Assembly: GCA_964487605.1 (NCBI GenBank) | Contig: CAZARU010000022.1 | Coordinates: 1-64,000 of the forward strand | Reading direction: 5' to 3' | DNA: 64,000 bases | From: JAJDAH01 sp964487605 | Lineage (GTDB): Bacteria > Myxococcota_A > Polyangia > Polyangiales > Polyangiaceae | Shown: positions 7,963 through 17,495 of the stretch, in pieces | Position numbering within the stretch: position 1 is the stretch's first letter | How the letters are laid out: the number at the start of each line of letters is the position of its first letter | Position numbers and translations under genes: made by a program | Notes under the pieces: generated by a model | What the model was told of the DNA's origin: nothing | Seen by the model: the letters and a program-made list of their open reading frames with translations, nothing else | The model's database searches: none

Positions 7963-9876
7963 GTGTCGTCGACCGAGCGCCCTCCGCCGTCCCGCCAGCG
8001 CACCCCCCCCGAGCCCAACCGTGGCCTCTGGCGCGGCTGGCTCATCCCAGTGCTGCTCCTCGTGGGGATCTTCGCCTGGCAATCCACGGTGGCGCGCACC
8101 GAGACGCAGCCCACGGTGACGTACTCCTCGTTCTACGGGCAGATCCAGAAGGAGAACGTCGAGTCGGTGGTGCTGCGGGGGCAGGAGGTCACGGGGCGGT
8201 TCCGTGCCGAGGCGACCATCGACGGCAAGTCGATCAAGACGTTTCGCACGATGCTCCCCGCGCAGCCCGACGACGAGCTGATGCCCGCCCTGCGGGCCAA
8301 GGGCGTCGACGTGACCGTCGAGAGCGAGGAGCAGCCGATCCTCGTCCAGCTCCTCCTGTCCGCGCTGCCGCTGTTCCTGATCATTGGGTTCATGGTGTGG
8401 ATGAGCCGACGCGCGACGCGAATGTGGGGCGAAGGTGGACCCCTCTCCGGCATCATCAAGGGGCGCTCCAAGCGGTTCGACAAGGAGACCGGCATCACCG
8501 TGACGTTCGACGACGTGGCGGGGCTGAAGGCCGCCAAGTCGGATCTCATGGAGGTCGTGGACTTCCTGAAGAACCCCGAGAAGTACCAGCGGCTGGGGGG
8601 CAAGGTGCCACGCGGGCTGCTCCTGGTGGGCCCGCCGGGAACGGGAAAGACGCTCGTCGCCCGCGCCGTGGCGGGAGAGGCCGGCGTGCCGTTCTTCTCC
8701 ATCAACGGATCCGAGTTCATCGAGCTCTTCGTCGGAGTCGGTGCGTCGCGGGTTCGAGAGCTCTTCGAGGAGGCGCGCAAGGTGGCACCGGCCATCGTGT
8801 TCATCGACGAGATCGACGCCGTGGGTCGCTCACGCGGCGCGGGCCTCGGCGGCGGACACGACGAGCGCGAGCAGACCCTGAACCAGCTCCTGAGCGAGAT
8901 GGACGGCTTCGAGCGCAACGACCTCACCATCGTGATCGCCGCCACGAACCGTCCCGACGTCCTCGACCCCGCCTTGCTTCGGCCCGGTCGCTTCGACCGG
9001 CGCGTGACCGTCGATCGCCCCGAGCTCGCGGCGCGCGAGGCGATTTTGCGCGTGCACATGAAGAAGAAGCCGGTCTCCGACGACGTGAAGGTGGGGGAGA
9101 TTGCCCGGATCACGCCCGGGTTTTCCGGCGCGGACCTGGCGAACCTGGTCAACGAGGCCGTGCTGGGCGCCACGCGGCGCGGCGCGGAAACCGTGGAGAT
9201 GCAGGACTTCCGCGAGGCCTTCGACAAGATCGTCCTCGGCGACCCCCGCGAGACGAAGCTCGGCCCGAAGGAGAAGAAGCGCGTGGCGGTCCACGAAGCG
9301 GGGCACGCCGTCGTCGCGCACTTCACGCCGGGCGCCGAGCCGCTGCAGCGCATCACCATCCTGCCCCGTGGGATGGCGCTCGGCGTCACCATGCAGTCGC
9401 CCGGCGACGACAAGCATCTCATGACGCAGCCCGAGCTCGAGAGTCGACTGCGCATGCTGATGGGCGGGTACGCCGCCGAGCGGGTGGTCCTCGGCGACGT
9501 GTCCTCGGGAGCGGCGGACGACCTGAAGAAGGCGACCGAGCTGGCGCACAAGATGGTCGCGCACTTCGGCATGAGCGAGCGTGTCGGCCCCGTCTTCCAC
9601 GAGCACAAGACCGATCACCCGTTTCTGGGGCAGCGGCTCGCCACGGAGAGCGGCACCAGCGACGCCACCGTCCACGCCATCGAGGAGGAGACGCGGAAGA
9701 TCCTCGCGGCCGCCGTCGAGAGCGCGACGCAGGACCTGAAGCAGCACCGCGAACCCTACGATCGCCTGGTCGCGGCGCTGCTGGATCGCGAGACGGTCGA
9801 GCGGGAGGACATCGAGGAAATCCTGGGGCCGCCGCCGAGCCGGGACGATCCGGCGAGCGCCGGGACGTTCCACTGA
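7963..9876 (+). CDS. ftsH: ATP-dependent zinc metalloprotease FtsH
   Basis: FtsH is a membrane-bound hexameric AAA+ protease that degrades damaged membrane proteins and regulators. At 637 residues this has the normal length. TM1 lies near 27-44 and TM2 near 126-145, with a short periplasmic domain between. The AAA domain has Walker A GPPGTGKT at 223-230, Walker B IVFIDEIDAVG, and the second region of homology TNRPDVLDPALLRPGRFDRR. The zinc site HEAGH is at 444-448. The start is GTG 7963 with a Pro/Arg-rich cytosolic tail. The gene is monocistronic by layout: the next gene is 141 bp away. Identification is secure; whether the genome has further FtsH copies cannot be seen. Confidence 0.97.
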   Translation: MSSTERPPPSRQRTPPEPNRGLWRGWLIPVLLLVGIFAWQSTVARTETQPTVTYSSFYGQIQKENVESVVLRGQEVTGRFRAEATIDGKSIKTFRTMLPAQPDDELMPALRAKGVDVTVESEEQPILVQLLLSALPLFLIIGFMVWMSRRATRMWGEGGPLSGIIKGRSKRFDKETGITVTFDDVAGLKAAKSDLMEVVDFLKNPEKYQRLGGKVPRGLLLVGPPGTGKTLVARAVAGEAGVPFFSINGSEFIELFVGVGASRVRELFEEARKVAPAIVFIDEIDAVGRSRGAGLGGGHDEREQTLNQLLSEMDGFERNDLTIVIAATNRPDVLDPALLRPGRFDRRVTVDRPELAAREAILRVHMKKKPVSDDVKVGEIARITPGFSGADLANLVNEAVLGATRRGAETVEMQDFREAFDKIVLGDPRETKLGPKEKKRVAVHEAGHAVVAHFTPGAEPLQRITILPRGMALGVTMQSPGDDKHLMTQPELESRLRMLMGGYAAERVVLGDVSSGAADDLKKATELAHKMVAHFGMSERVGPVFHEHKTDHPFLGQRLATESGTSDATVHAIEEETRKILAAAVESATQDLKQHREPYDRLVAALLDRETVEREDIEEILGPPPSRDDPASAGTFH

Positions 9877-10017
9877 GCGCGACGGCGGCCGCGACGAGCG
9901 CCGCCGCGGACGCTCGGGTCTTCATGCGGGCGGAGGCCTGAACGCGGCGCCGGTGGCCTCGATTCCGAGGGGGACGATTCGCCGGCGGCTTCTGCCCGGT
10001 CTTGCCTATGATGCGCC

Positions 10018-11097
10018 GTGCGGGTGCACACCATGGCGAGGACGGATCCCTCGATCGCGTTTCGTGCGGGCTGGACGCGGATCGTCATGGCGGTCTTCGG
10101 CATCGTGCTCATGCCGATCGTGTTCCCCGCGCTGTCGCAGCACGCGGTGGTGTTCTGGGCGTACCTCGTGCTGTCTCTCGCGATCCAGGTCGCCATCAAG
10201 AAGCAGATCGGCGGCAACGTCCGCGTGCTGCTCGGGGGAGCGATGGACCTGGCGGTGCTCACGTACTTCGTGAACCGGCTCGGGAGTGGGACCACGCCCA
10301 TCGTGAGCATGTACCTGCTCATCGGCGTGATGAATGCCCTCGCGGTCGGGCTCCGCCAGGCGCAGATCATCGCCGGGCTCGGTTTCCTCGCCTACGTCGC
10401 GGTCATCCTGCTCGAGCAGCGCGGGGCCATCCCCTACGCTCCCGATCCGCCGCCGTGGGGAGCGCCCATGCCGGGCCCCGCGGGCGCGCTCTCGATCGCG
10501 ATCCTCACGGGGGCGCTCATGTTCATCTCCACGTCCATCGTGGGGACGCTGGTGGAGGTGGTGAGAGGACGCGAGCGAGAGCTGACCCGCGCCAACGCGC
10601 TCCTGGAGGAGCTCAGCCAGAAGGATCCGCTCACCCAGCTCTACAATCGGCGCCATCTCGTCAGCAGAATCGAGCACGAGCTCGCCCGGGTGAAGCGCGG
10701 GCACCCGATGGCGCTGCTCATGATCGATCTGGACGGGTTCAAGCGCGTCAACGACGAGCGCGGCCATCTGCACGGCGACGAGCTGCTCGCGGTCGTGGCG
10801 ACGGCCCTGCAGGGATCCACGCGCGCCACGGACGTCGCCGGTCGTTACGGCGGCGACGAGTTCATCGTGGTGCTCACCGATACGGAGGTGGAGCCCGCAC
10901 GCGCCGTGTCCGACCGCCTGGTCAAGAACATCGCCGAGGCGGCGCGCCGTCAGGAAGCGGACCATCCGGTGACCGCCAGTGTCGGGCTCGCCGTCGCGCG
11001 CCACGACGACCGCGTCGCCACGATCATCCGTCGCGCGGACGCGCTGTGCTACGAGGCGAAGCAGGCCGGGGGCGACCGCGTCGAGGTGGAGGCGTAG
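10018..11097 (+). CDS. Membrane-bound diguanylate cyclase (GGDEF)
   Basis: A 359-residue protein that makes the second messenger c-di-GMP from two GTP. Residues 20-185 form about five to six membrane helices with no recognised sensor family. A short coiled linker (RGRERELTRANALLEELSQ) leads into the GGDEF domain (about 200-355). The catalytic motif is GGDEF at 278-282. An inhibitory I-site RATD lies at 269-272, five residues upstream, so product feedback inhibition is likely. The listed start is GTG 10018; a TATGAT hexamer at 10007-10012 is very close to it, so GTG 10024 or ATG 10033 are serious alternatives. Confidence 0.9.
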   Translation: MRVHTMARTDPSIAFRAGWTRIVMAVFGIVLMPIVFPALSQHAVVFWAYLVLSLAIQVAIKKQIGGNVRVLLGGAMDLAVLTYFVNRLGSGTTPIVSMYLLIGVMNALAVGLRQAQIIAGLGFLAYVAVILLEQRGAIPYAPDPPPWGAPMPGPAGALSIAILTGALMFISTSIVGTLVEVVRGRERELTRANALLEELSQKDPLTQLYNRRHLVSRIEHELARVKRGHPMALLMIDLDGFKRVNDERGHLHGDELLAVVATALQGSTRATDVAGRYGGDEFIVVLTDTEVEPARAVSDRLVKNIAEAARRQEADHPVTASVGLAVARHDDRVATIIRRADALCYEAKQAGGDRVEVEA

Positions 11098-11106
11098 CCT
11101 GCCGCG

Positions 11107-13248
11107 TCACTCGAGCAGCGACGCGCCGCTGTTCGCCTTCCGAACGAGGCGCTCCGACGGCGTGAAGCACGGCTCGCCGAGCTCGTCCTTCCACCTCACG
11201 AGCGCGTCGTGCACCGCCTTCGCGCCCAGCGTGTCGGCCCACTTCATGGGACCGCCCCGGTGACGTGGAAAGCCGTACCCGAGGATGCACGCCACATCGA
11301 CGTCGCCCGGGCGCAGCGCTACACCCTCGTCGAGCGCGCGGCACGCCTCGTTGACCACGCCGAACAGGGTCATGCGCACGATGTCGTCGTTCTCGACCCG
11401 AAGGGCGGGCGGCGTGCCGGCCCGCTCGCGGGCGGTGGCGAGCAGGTCGTCGAGGTCGGCGTCCTCGAGGGCGGCTCCACCTTCGTACCGGTAGAAGCCT
11501 CGCGCGGCCTTCTCGCCGAGCCTTCCGGCTTCGACCAGCACCGCACGGACGGGCGAGCGATACGCTCGGTCGGCGTAGGCTTCGTCCAGGATCCGTCCGG
11601 CGTGGAGGCTCACGTCGAGGCCCGCCAGATCGCCCATGCGGTTGGGTCCCATCGGCATGCCGAAATCGACGAGCGCTCGGTCGATCCGGTACGGGTGAAC
11701 TCCGCGATCGACGAGAAGACCGGTCACCTGGCCGTAGGGCATGAAGATGCGATTGACCAGGAAGCCGGTGCAGTTGCCCACCGTGACGGCCGTCTTCCGC
11801 ATCGCCTTGACGACGGCGAGCACGTCCACGAGTGACTGCGCGCTCGTTTCCGCGGTGCGAACGACCTCCACCAGCGGCATGACGTGGGCGGGGCTGAAGA
11901 AGTGGGTTCCGACGAGGCGGTCGGCGACGCCCAGGCCCTGGCCGATGACCTCGAGATCGATGGTCGACGTATTGGTCGCGAGCAGGCAGTCCTCGCGGAC
12001 GCTCTTCACCAGGCCTTCGAAGATGCCGCGCTTGAGCGCGACGTTCTCGGTCGCCGCTTCGATGACCATGCCGACCTCGTCGAAGCCCGCATCGCTGGTC
12101 TGCCCGACGAGGCGGTTGAGCACGTCGTGCGCCTCGTCCCGGGTGATGCGCGCCTTCTCGACGTCACGCTGAACCAGCGCGCGGATTCGCGCGAGCGCCT
12201 TGCCGACGGCGATGTCGTCCACTTCCCGGAGCCGGACGTCGATGCCCGCGCGGATGAGGGACGTCGCGATGCCGACGCCCATGGTGCCTCCGCCCACGAC
12301 GGCGACGGGGGAGCGCGGGCGCGAGCGGAGCCCGGCGTCCGTCACCTGCGGCACCTTCGCCACCGCGCGCTCCGCGAAGAAGACGTGGATCAGCGCCGAG
12401 GTGGCCGGCATTCCCAGGAGCCGGAGGAACGCCTCCCGCTCGCGCGCCAGCCCCGCCTGCGCACCTTCCACGAGGCCCCGCGTCACGGCGTCGAGGCACT
12501 CGTCGATGGGCGTCACGTAGCGCGTCTTCCTCGCCGCATCGCGGCGCGCGGCGTCCACGGTGCGCCGGACCTCGTCGGGTGGGGGCACGCGCTCGATCAG
12601 CTCGAGGGACCGCCGCCTCTCCCTCGCCCCGCTCGCCAGCTCGCGGGCGACCTGGCGCGCCCGCGGGAGGAGCGTGTCTGCGTCGACGATCTCGTCGAGG
12701 ATCCCCAGGGCCAGGGCCTCCTCGGCCTTCGCCGGTCGGCTCGTCAGCATCAGCTCGAGCGCGGCGGCGAGTCCCGCCAGGCGTGGAAGCCGCTGCGTGC
12801 CGCCCGCGCCCGGCACGAGACCGAGCGCCAGCTCCGGAAGACCCACGCGGCAGCCGGGGGTTCCGATGCGGGCGGCGGCGCCCATCGCGAGCTCCAGGCC
12901 GCCGCCCAGCGCGAAGCCGTCGATGGCGGCCACGACCGGCTTGGGCCCCCGCTCCAGGCGGTCGATGAGCGCCGACAGGCTCGGCGCGTCCGGCGCTGCC
13001 GCGCCGGCAGTTCCCTCGGCGATGGCGCGGAGTCGAACGATGTCGGCGCCGGCGACGAACGTGCGATTCGCTCCGGTCAGGACGATGGCGTCGACGTCCG
13101 CGTCTGCGTCGGCGCGGTCCAGCCGCTCGGCCAGCCCGCGAATCACGACGTCGGCCAGGGCATTCACCGGGGGATGCGCGATCGTGATCGTGGCGACCCG
13201 ATCTTCCGTCACCCACGTCACCGGTTCGTCGGCGCTGCGCTCCACCAT
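11107..13248 (-). CDS. FadB/FadJ-type multifunctional beta-oxidation enzyme
   Basis: A 713-residue fusion of enoyl-CoA hydratase/isomerase and 3-hydroxyacyl-CoA dehydrogenase, catalysing two successive steps of fatty-acid beta-oxidation. The crotonase domain (about 1-190) has the oxyanion-hole segment and both catalytic glutamates in GGGLELAM (E119) and GLPELALG (E139). The NAD-binding Rossmann motif GGGTMG is at 319-324, followed by the dehydrogenase core (THFFSPAHVMPLVEVV) and C-terminal helical domains. It is the usual length for FadB/FadJ. The start is ATG 13248: residues further upstream are low-complexity. No thiolase gene is adjacent, so the partner must be elsewhere. Other fatty-acid genes in this window are an acyl-CoA synthetase, an AidB-like dehydrogenase and a FadL-like porin. 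Confidence 0.94.
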   Translation of the reverse strand: MVERSADEPVTWVTEDRVATITIAHPPVNALADVVIRGLAERLDRADADADVDAIVLTGANRTFVAGADIVRLRAIAEGTAGAAAPDAPSLSALIDRLERGPKPVVAAIDGFALGGGLELAMGAAARIGTPGCRVGLPELALGLVPGAGGTQRLPRLAGLAAALELMLTSRPAKAEEALALGILDEIVDADTLLPRARQVARELASGARERRRSLELIERVPPPDEVRRTVDAARRDAARKTRYVTPIDECLDAVTRGLVEGAQAGLAREREAFLRLLGMPATSALIHVFFAERAVAKVPQVTDAGLRSRPRSPVAVVGGGTMGVGIATSLIRAGIDVRLREVDDIAVGKALARIRALVQRDVEKARITRDEAHDVLNRLVGQTSDAGFDEVGMVIEAATENVALKRGIFEGLVKSVREDCLLATNTSTIDLEVIGQGLGVADRLVGTHFFSPAHVMPLVEVVRTAETSAQSLVDVLAVVKAMRKTAVTVGNCTGFLVNRIFMPYGQVTGLLVDRGVHPYRIDRALVDFGMPMGPNRMGDLAGLDVSLHAGRILDEAYADRAYRSPVRAVLVEAGRLGEKAARGFYRYEGGAALEDADLDDLLATARERAGTPPALRVENDDIVRMTLFGVVNEACRALDEGVALRPGDVDVACILGYGFPRHRGGPMKWADTLGAKAVHDALVRWKDELGEPCFTPSERLVRKANSGASLLE

Positions 13249-13372
13249 GGGGACTCTCGTAGCCCGGAATCGCCGTGCCGTTAAGCGTGGCCGCGCGAGC
13301 CGGACCTTTGCGCCGCCTGGGCTGGCACGCCACGTGTACGAAGTGGGCGCGAGCGAAGGTGCGAGGCGACCG

Positions 13373-13951
13373 TCACCCTTCGCAGGCCAGGAGGCGAGCC
13401 ACGGCGGCCTCCAGCTCGAGGGCGAGCGGGTGGTCGCCAAGTCGCTCTCGCACCAGGCGGCTCACCGACGAGTAGTACCAGACCTGATCCGCGCGCCCCG
13501 CGTTGAAACGCGTCCAGACGGTCGTTCCCTCACGATCGTAGTCCGACACGGTGCACAGGCAGTTGTGCAGCGCGTCGGCGGCCTTCACGGCAGCGCCCGC
13601 CACGCTCATGTGGCGCAGGTGCTCGAGCTGTTCCTCCTTGCGCGTTCGCCAGGGGCGCTTCTCGTCGCTGCCGGCCTCGGTCTTCTGCTCCGTCACGTCG
13701 CCGACCAGATGGGCGATGGTTCCGCCGAACTGCGCGTCGATTTCCTCCAGCGTGACGTCCTGATCCTCCACGACGTCGTGCAGGATCCCCGCGACGACGA
13801 CCTCGTCGTCGAACCCGGCGCGCGCCAGCACCATGCCGACCATCACGGGGTGGTGGATGTACGGCACCTTGCTGCCCTTGCGGAGCTGCGTCTCGTGGGC
13901 GCGCGCCGCGAGGGCGATGGCGCGGTCCAGCACCGACGAATAGGCTCCCAT
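13373..13951 (-). CDS. HD-domain (p)ppGpp-hydrolase-like protein
   Basis: A 192-residue stand-alone HD-domain protein of the RelA/SpoT hydrolase type (MESH1-like small alarmone hydrolases). Metal and substrate motifs are in place: H19 in AHETQLRKG, HHP at 33-35, HD 58-59, ED near 62-63 and D126 in KAADALHN. The predicted reaction removes the 3'-pyrophosphate from (p)ppGpp; some relatives act on NADPH instead. There is no synthetase, TGS or ACT domain. It is divergent from the next gene with only 19 bp between the start codons, so the promoters must overlap coding sequence. TAGCAT lies 9 nt before ATG 13951. Confidence 0.85.
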   Translation of the reverse strand: MGAYSSVLDRAIALAARAHETQLRKGSKVPYIHHPVMVGMVLARAGFDDEVVVAGILHDVVEDQDVTLEEIDAQFGGTIAHLVGDVTEQKTEAGSDEKRPWRTRKEEQLEHLRHMSVAGAAVKAADALHNCLCTVSDYDREGTTVWTRFNAGRADQVWYYSSVSRLVRERLGDHPLALELEAAVARLLACEG

Positions 13952-13970
13952 CCCGCGTTCATGCTACTCG

Positions 13971-15179
13971 GTGCGTCGAACCTTGTCACGGTGGCACGCA
14001 TCGTTTCTGCTCGCGACTTCGCTCGCCGCAAGCGGTTGCCGCGAGACCCGTGAGCCCGGACGCCCCGGCACCGACGAGGCGACCGGGAGCAACGACCTGG
14101 CTCGGGCCGTGGCGCCATCGACGCAGCGCAAGGCGCGTGCAGGGCGATCCGCCGGGGAGAACGGCGGCGCGCCGCGGACCGACGCGAGCGGCGGCGGAGC
14201 TCGCAGCCCCGCCGACGTCGGTGACGGTCCGTGGGCGTCGCGGGAGGCATGCCGCGCGGCGCTGTCCCGAGGCGACCGGCTGCCGAAGCCGGACGGAACG
14301 GCGCGCATGGCGACCTGGAACGTCCGGTGGTTTCCCGACGGCGTCCCGGGGAAGCGCCCGAAGCGTCCGAAGCCGACCGATGTCCCGTGGCTGGCCTGCA
14401 GTCTCGCGTGGATGGGCGTGGACGTGGTGGCGCTCCAGGAGATCAAGGGGCACCCGGCGGCGCGCGCGAAGCTCGACGAGCTCACCCGGGAGCTGGACGC
14501 CGCGACCCGTGGCGCGTGGCGCGTCGAGCTCGACCGGTGCCCTCAGGGCCCGATCCAGCACGTCGCCCTCCTGTGGGACTCTCGGCGCGTCAGCGCAGAC
14601 GGGTTCGGCGACGTCGGGTCGCTCAATCCGCACGGGGCGCCCTGCGAGAAGCTGCTTCGCCCGGGATTCGCGGGCTACTTCCGCTTCCCCGGAGGCTTCG
14701 ACGCTCACGTCGTGTCCCTCCACCTCAAGAGCGGGGCTCGGCGCCGCGACCTCGATCTGCGGGCTGGCTCCTTCGCCGCGCTGGGCGGCGCGACGCGTGA
14801 CCTCGTCGCGGTGAGATCCGACGCCGACGTCGTCTACGCCGGCGACTTCAATACGATGGGCTGTCGCCACTGCTCCCCGGCCCAGACCGTGGGTGACGAG
14901 CTGGTCGCCCTCGACGCCGCCCTGAAGGCCGCGAGCCTGAGACGCGTGCCGGCGTCCTCCACGTGCAGCGAGTACTTCGAGGGTCGCGGCACGCTCCTCG
15001 ATCACGTCGTGGTCACGACGGCCACGCGTGAAGCCTCGAGTGCGAGCGCCGCGGTGAGCGGCTACTGCGGTGCGCTCGCCTGCGGCCCGCTGGGTTCGCA
15101 CGAGCCCCCGCTGGCGTACCAGGCGCTGTCCGACCACTGCCCCGTGCTGATGGACTTCGTCGATCGAGACCTCGACTGA
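13971..15179 (+). CDS. Secreted endonuclease/exonuclease/phosphatase lipoprotein
   Basis: A 402-residue EEP-superfamily protein (DNase I-like fold) that hydrolyses phosphodiester or phosphoester bonds. A lipoprotein signal ends at Cys23 (LAASGC), and residues 24-100 are a Ser/Ala/Arg-rich linker. The catalytic domain starts at MATWNVRWFP, with VALQEIKG (Mg-binding Glu), DAHVVSLHLK, VYAGDFNTM and the terminal ALSDHCPVL (catalytic Asp-His). Six cysteines in the second half suggest disulphides, consistent with export. The substrate is unknown: nucleic acid, sphingolipid or inositol phosphates are all used by relatives. GTG start at 13971. Confidence 0.85.
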   Translation: MRRTLSRWHASFLLATSLAASGCRETREPGRPGTDEATGSNDLARAVAPSTQRKARAGRSAGENGGAPRTDASGGGARSPADVGDGPWASREACRAALSRGDRLPKPDGTARMATWNVRWFPDGVPGKRPKRPKPTDVPWLACSLAWMGVDVVALQEIKGHPAARAKLDELTRELDAATRGAWRVELDRCPQGPIQHVALLWDSRRVSADGFGDVGSLNPHGAPCEKLLRPGFAGYFRFPGGFDAHVVSLHLKSGARRRDLDLRAGSFAALGGATRDLVAVRSDADVVYAGDFNTMGCRHCSPAQTVGDELVALDAALKAASLRRVPASSTCSEYFEGRGTLLDHVVVTTATREASSASAAVSGYCGALACGPLGSHEPPLAYQALSDHCPVLMDFVDRDLD

Positions 15180-15194
15180 CCCGTCGGGCCTCGC

Positions 15195-16697
15195 TCAGAT
15201 CCGCCTGCCGCGCCCCTTCCAGTGCTCGTCGCGCAGCCGTCGCTTGAAGATCTTCCCCGACGGTTCCCTGGGCAGGGACTCCGTCAGCTCGAACGCGCGT
15301 GGCACCTTGAATCGCGCGATCCTGCCGTCCAGGAAGGCGCGCAGCTCCTCTTCCGAGGGCGCGGTGCCGTCTTCGGGTTCGACCACGGCGTGCACCGCTT
15401 CGCCCCAGTCGTCGTGCGGGACTCCGAACACCGCGCAATCGCGCACCGAGGGGTGCGACCCCAGGACCGCCTCGATCTCGGCCGGGTAGATGTTCACCCC
15501 TCCGCTGATGATCATGTCCGCGCGGCGATCGACGAGGAAGAGATGACCCTCCGCGTCGAGATAGCCCATGTCGCCGCCGGTGAAGAGCTTTCCTCGACTC
15601 GACCGCGCGCGCTTCTCGGCGTCGCCGTGATACTCGAACCGCTCGCTCGCGTCCGTGTGCACGTACACGTCCCCCACCGCGCCGGGCGGGAGCGGCGTGC
15701 CGTGTTCGTCGAGGATCTCGACCCGCACGCCCTCGATGGCGCGGCCGACGCTGCCCGGTCGCGCCAGCGCCTCGGCCGCGGTGATGTACGTCACGATCCC
15801 GGCCTCGGTGGAGCCGTAGTACTCGTCCACGATGGGCCCCCACCACTCGATGAGGGCCCGCTTTGCTTCGGGTGGACAGGGCGCTGCGGCGTGCTGCACG
15901 GCGCGCAGCGACGAGAGATCCCACCGCTGCTTCACGGCCGCCGGCAGGGCGAGCAAGCGGTGGATCATCGTCGGGACGAGGTGAACGTGAGTGACGGCGA
16001 AGCGCTCGATGGCTTCGAGGGTCCGCTCGGCGTCGAACCTCGGCAGGACGACGCAGCTGCCGCCCAGCAAGAGCGCGACGCGCGCGAACGCGTTCGGAGC
16101 GGAGTGGTACAGCGGCCCCGTGACCAGGTGCACCGGCGCCTCGCCCATCCTGCACACGTCCCGGAAGACGGCGACGTACCGAGCGGCAGCCTTGGGGGCG
16201 GCGGGTCCGCGGAGCACACCCTTCGGACGCCCCGTCGTGCCGGAGGTGTAGATCACGGCGCCTGGCGCGGGCGGCGGGGGCCGTGTCCACGGCGCCGCCG
16301 CTTCGAGCGCGCGGTCCCAGTCGTCGAGTCCCGGCTGCGCGCCACGCGCGACGTACCGAGCGGCGGCCGTCGAACTCGCGGCGCGCCCCGTGCGCTCCGC
16401 ATGCGCTGCCGACGCCACGACGACCTTCGCACCACTGTCCTCGAGCACGAAGCGTATCTCGTCGACCGATGCGTGGTAGTTCACGGGCACCGGGTAAGCC
16501 CCGAGCAACTGGCACGCGCCGGCGACCTCGAAGACGACCGACGAATTGTCGAGCACGTAGGCGACACGATCACCCGAGCCCACCTCTCGCTCTCGCAGCG
16601 CCGTCGCGGCGCGTCCGGCGCGCTCGGCGAGGTCCCGGCGCGTCAGCGTGCGCTCGGGTTCTCCCAGCTCGACCACGGCGACGTCCCGGGCGGTCAC
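15195..16697 (-). CDS. Acyl-CoA synthetase (AMP-forming)
   Basis: A 500-residue ANL-superfamily ligase that activates a carboxylic acid, probably a fatty acid, through an acyl-AMP intermediate to acyl-CoA. The P-loop TSGTTGRPKG is at 151-160, followed by YYGSTEAG, the hinge region LFTGGDMGYLD..GHLFLVDRRADMIISGG, and the catalytic lysine in EPSGKIFKRRL near the C terminus. GTG 16697 overlaps the upstream hydrolase stop codon as GTGA, which indicates translational coupling and fixes the start. It is the last gene of a three-gene unit (transporter, hydrolase, ligase) that may take up, cleave and activate a lipid-like substrate. Chain-length specificity cannot be read. Confidence 0.92.
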   Translation of the reverse strand: MTARDVAVVELGEPERTLTRRDLAERAGRAATALREREVGSGDRVAYVLDNSSVVFEVAGACQLLGAYPVPVNYHASVDEIRFVLEDSGAKVVVASAAHAERTGRAASSTAAARYVARGAQPGLDDWDRALEAAAPWTRPPPPAPGAVIYTSGTTGRPKGVLRGPAAPKAAARYVAVFRDVCRMGEAPVHLVTGPLYHSAPNAFARVALLLGGSCVVLPRFDAERTLEAIERFAVTHVHLVPTMIHRLLALPAAVKQRWDLSSLRAVQHAAAPCPPEAKRALIEWWGPIVDEYYGSTEAGIVTYITAAEALARPGSVGRAIEGVRVEILDEHGTPLPPGAVGDVYVHTDASERFEYHGDAEKRARSSRGKLFTGGDMGYLDAEGHLFLVDRRADMIISGGVNIYPAEIEAVLGSHPSVRDCAVFGVPHDDWGEAVHAVVEPEDGTAPSEEELRAFLDGRIARFKVPRAFELTESLPREPSGKIFKRRLRDEHWKGRGRRI

Positions 16698-17482
16698 GGG
16701 TCGGCTTCGCCCCGCGCGAAGCGCGCGATGTCGTCCATCAGGTCTTCGCCGCCCAGCGCGAAGACGTCGTTGTGGCCGGCCTGTGGGACGACCCGAGCGG
16801 TGGTGCGCAGCGCCGCGGCCAGCGCGCGACCCATGGCGCACGGAATGAGCGCGTCGTTCTCGCCGTGGACGACCATTGCCGGAATTCCGATCGATTCGGC
16901 CTTCGCCAGCGACTCCCACCGGTCCTTCACGATGAGCGTCGCGGGCAGGAACGGCGCGACCTTCTTCACCATGTCGGTCATGGAGGTGAAGGGGGAAACC
17001 AGCACCAGGCGCGCGCCCTGCCCGCGTCGCGCCATCTCGACGGCGACCGCCGCGCCGAGGGAGTGCCCCATCAGGACCTGCTTGCTCGGGGGAATGCCCT
17101 GGCGGATCGCGTGGTCGAGGAGCGCGAAGGCGTCGGCTCCGATGGTCTCTTCCGTCGTCGGGTACTCCGCGGCGAGGCCGTAACCCGGGTACTCCGCGGC
17201 CAGGACGCCGAGATCGCGCCGTACGAGCTCCTCGGCGAGCCATGCCGTATCCGCGAGTTCCTCACCGTTGCCGTGAAAGAAGACGACCGTGGGTGCGCCC
17301 GCGGGAGCCGGGACGTGGAAGCCCCACGCCGTTCGACCTTCCATGGAGGGCGCCTTCAGAAGGGCGCCGTTCGCCACGGTGGGCTCCGCGCCACGCTTCG
17401 GAGCCGGGTACATCAGCGCGCGCTGTGCCGCCCAGGCCGTGCCGGCGACGACGCCGTAGGCTCCGACCAGCCAGCCGATCAT
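16694..17482 (-). CDS. Membrane-anchored alpha/beta hydrolase
   Basis: A 262-residue serine hydrolase with an N-terminal signal-anchor helix (MIGWLVGAYGVVAGTAW). The oxyanion motif FHGNGEE is at 69-75, nucleophile Ser141 in GHSLG, acid Asp210 in HGENDALIP and His237 in AGHND. It resembles the YqkD/BAAT-type hydrolases of unknown physiological substrate. ATG 17482 was chosen because it directly precedes the anchor helix; upstream residues are an out-of-register Arg/Ser-rich stretch. It lies 13 bp after the GPH-type transporter gene and overlaps the acyl-CoA synthetase, so the three are probably cotranscribed and may share a substrate. Confidence 0.88.
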   Translation of the reverse strand: MIGWLVGAYGVVAGTAWAAQRALMYPAPKRGAEPTVANGALLKAPSMEGRTAWGFHVPAPAGAPTVVFFHGNGEELADTAWLAEELVRRDLGVLAAEYPGYGLAAEYPTTEETIGADAFALLDHAIRQGIPPSKQVLMGHSLGAAVAVEMARRGQGARLVLVSPFTSMTDMVKKVAPFLPATLIVKDRWESLAKAESIGIPAMVVHGENDALIPCAMGRALAAALRTTARVVPQAGHNDVFALGGEDLMDDIARFARGEADP

Positions 17483-17495
17483 CTTGACGAGCGTC

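Noticed and set aside
13990..14006. TGGCACG site at the start of the EEP gene
   Set aside because: The -12 part (TTGC) is missing and the site lies inside the coding region.
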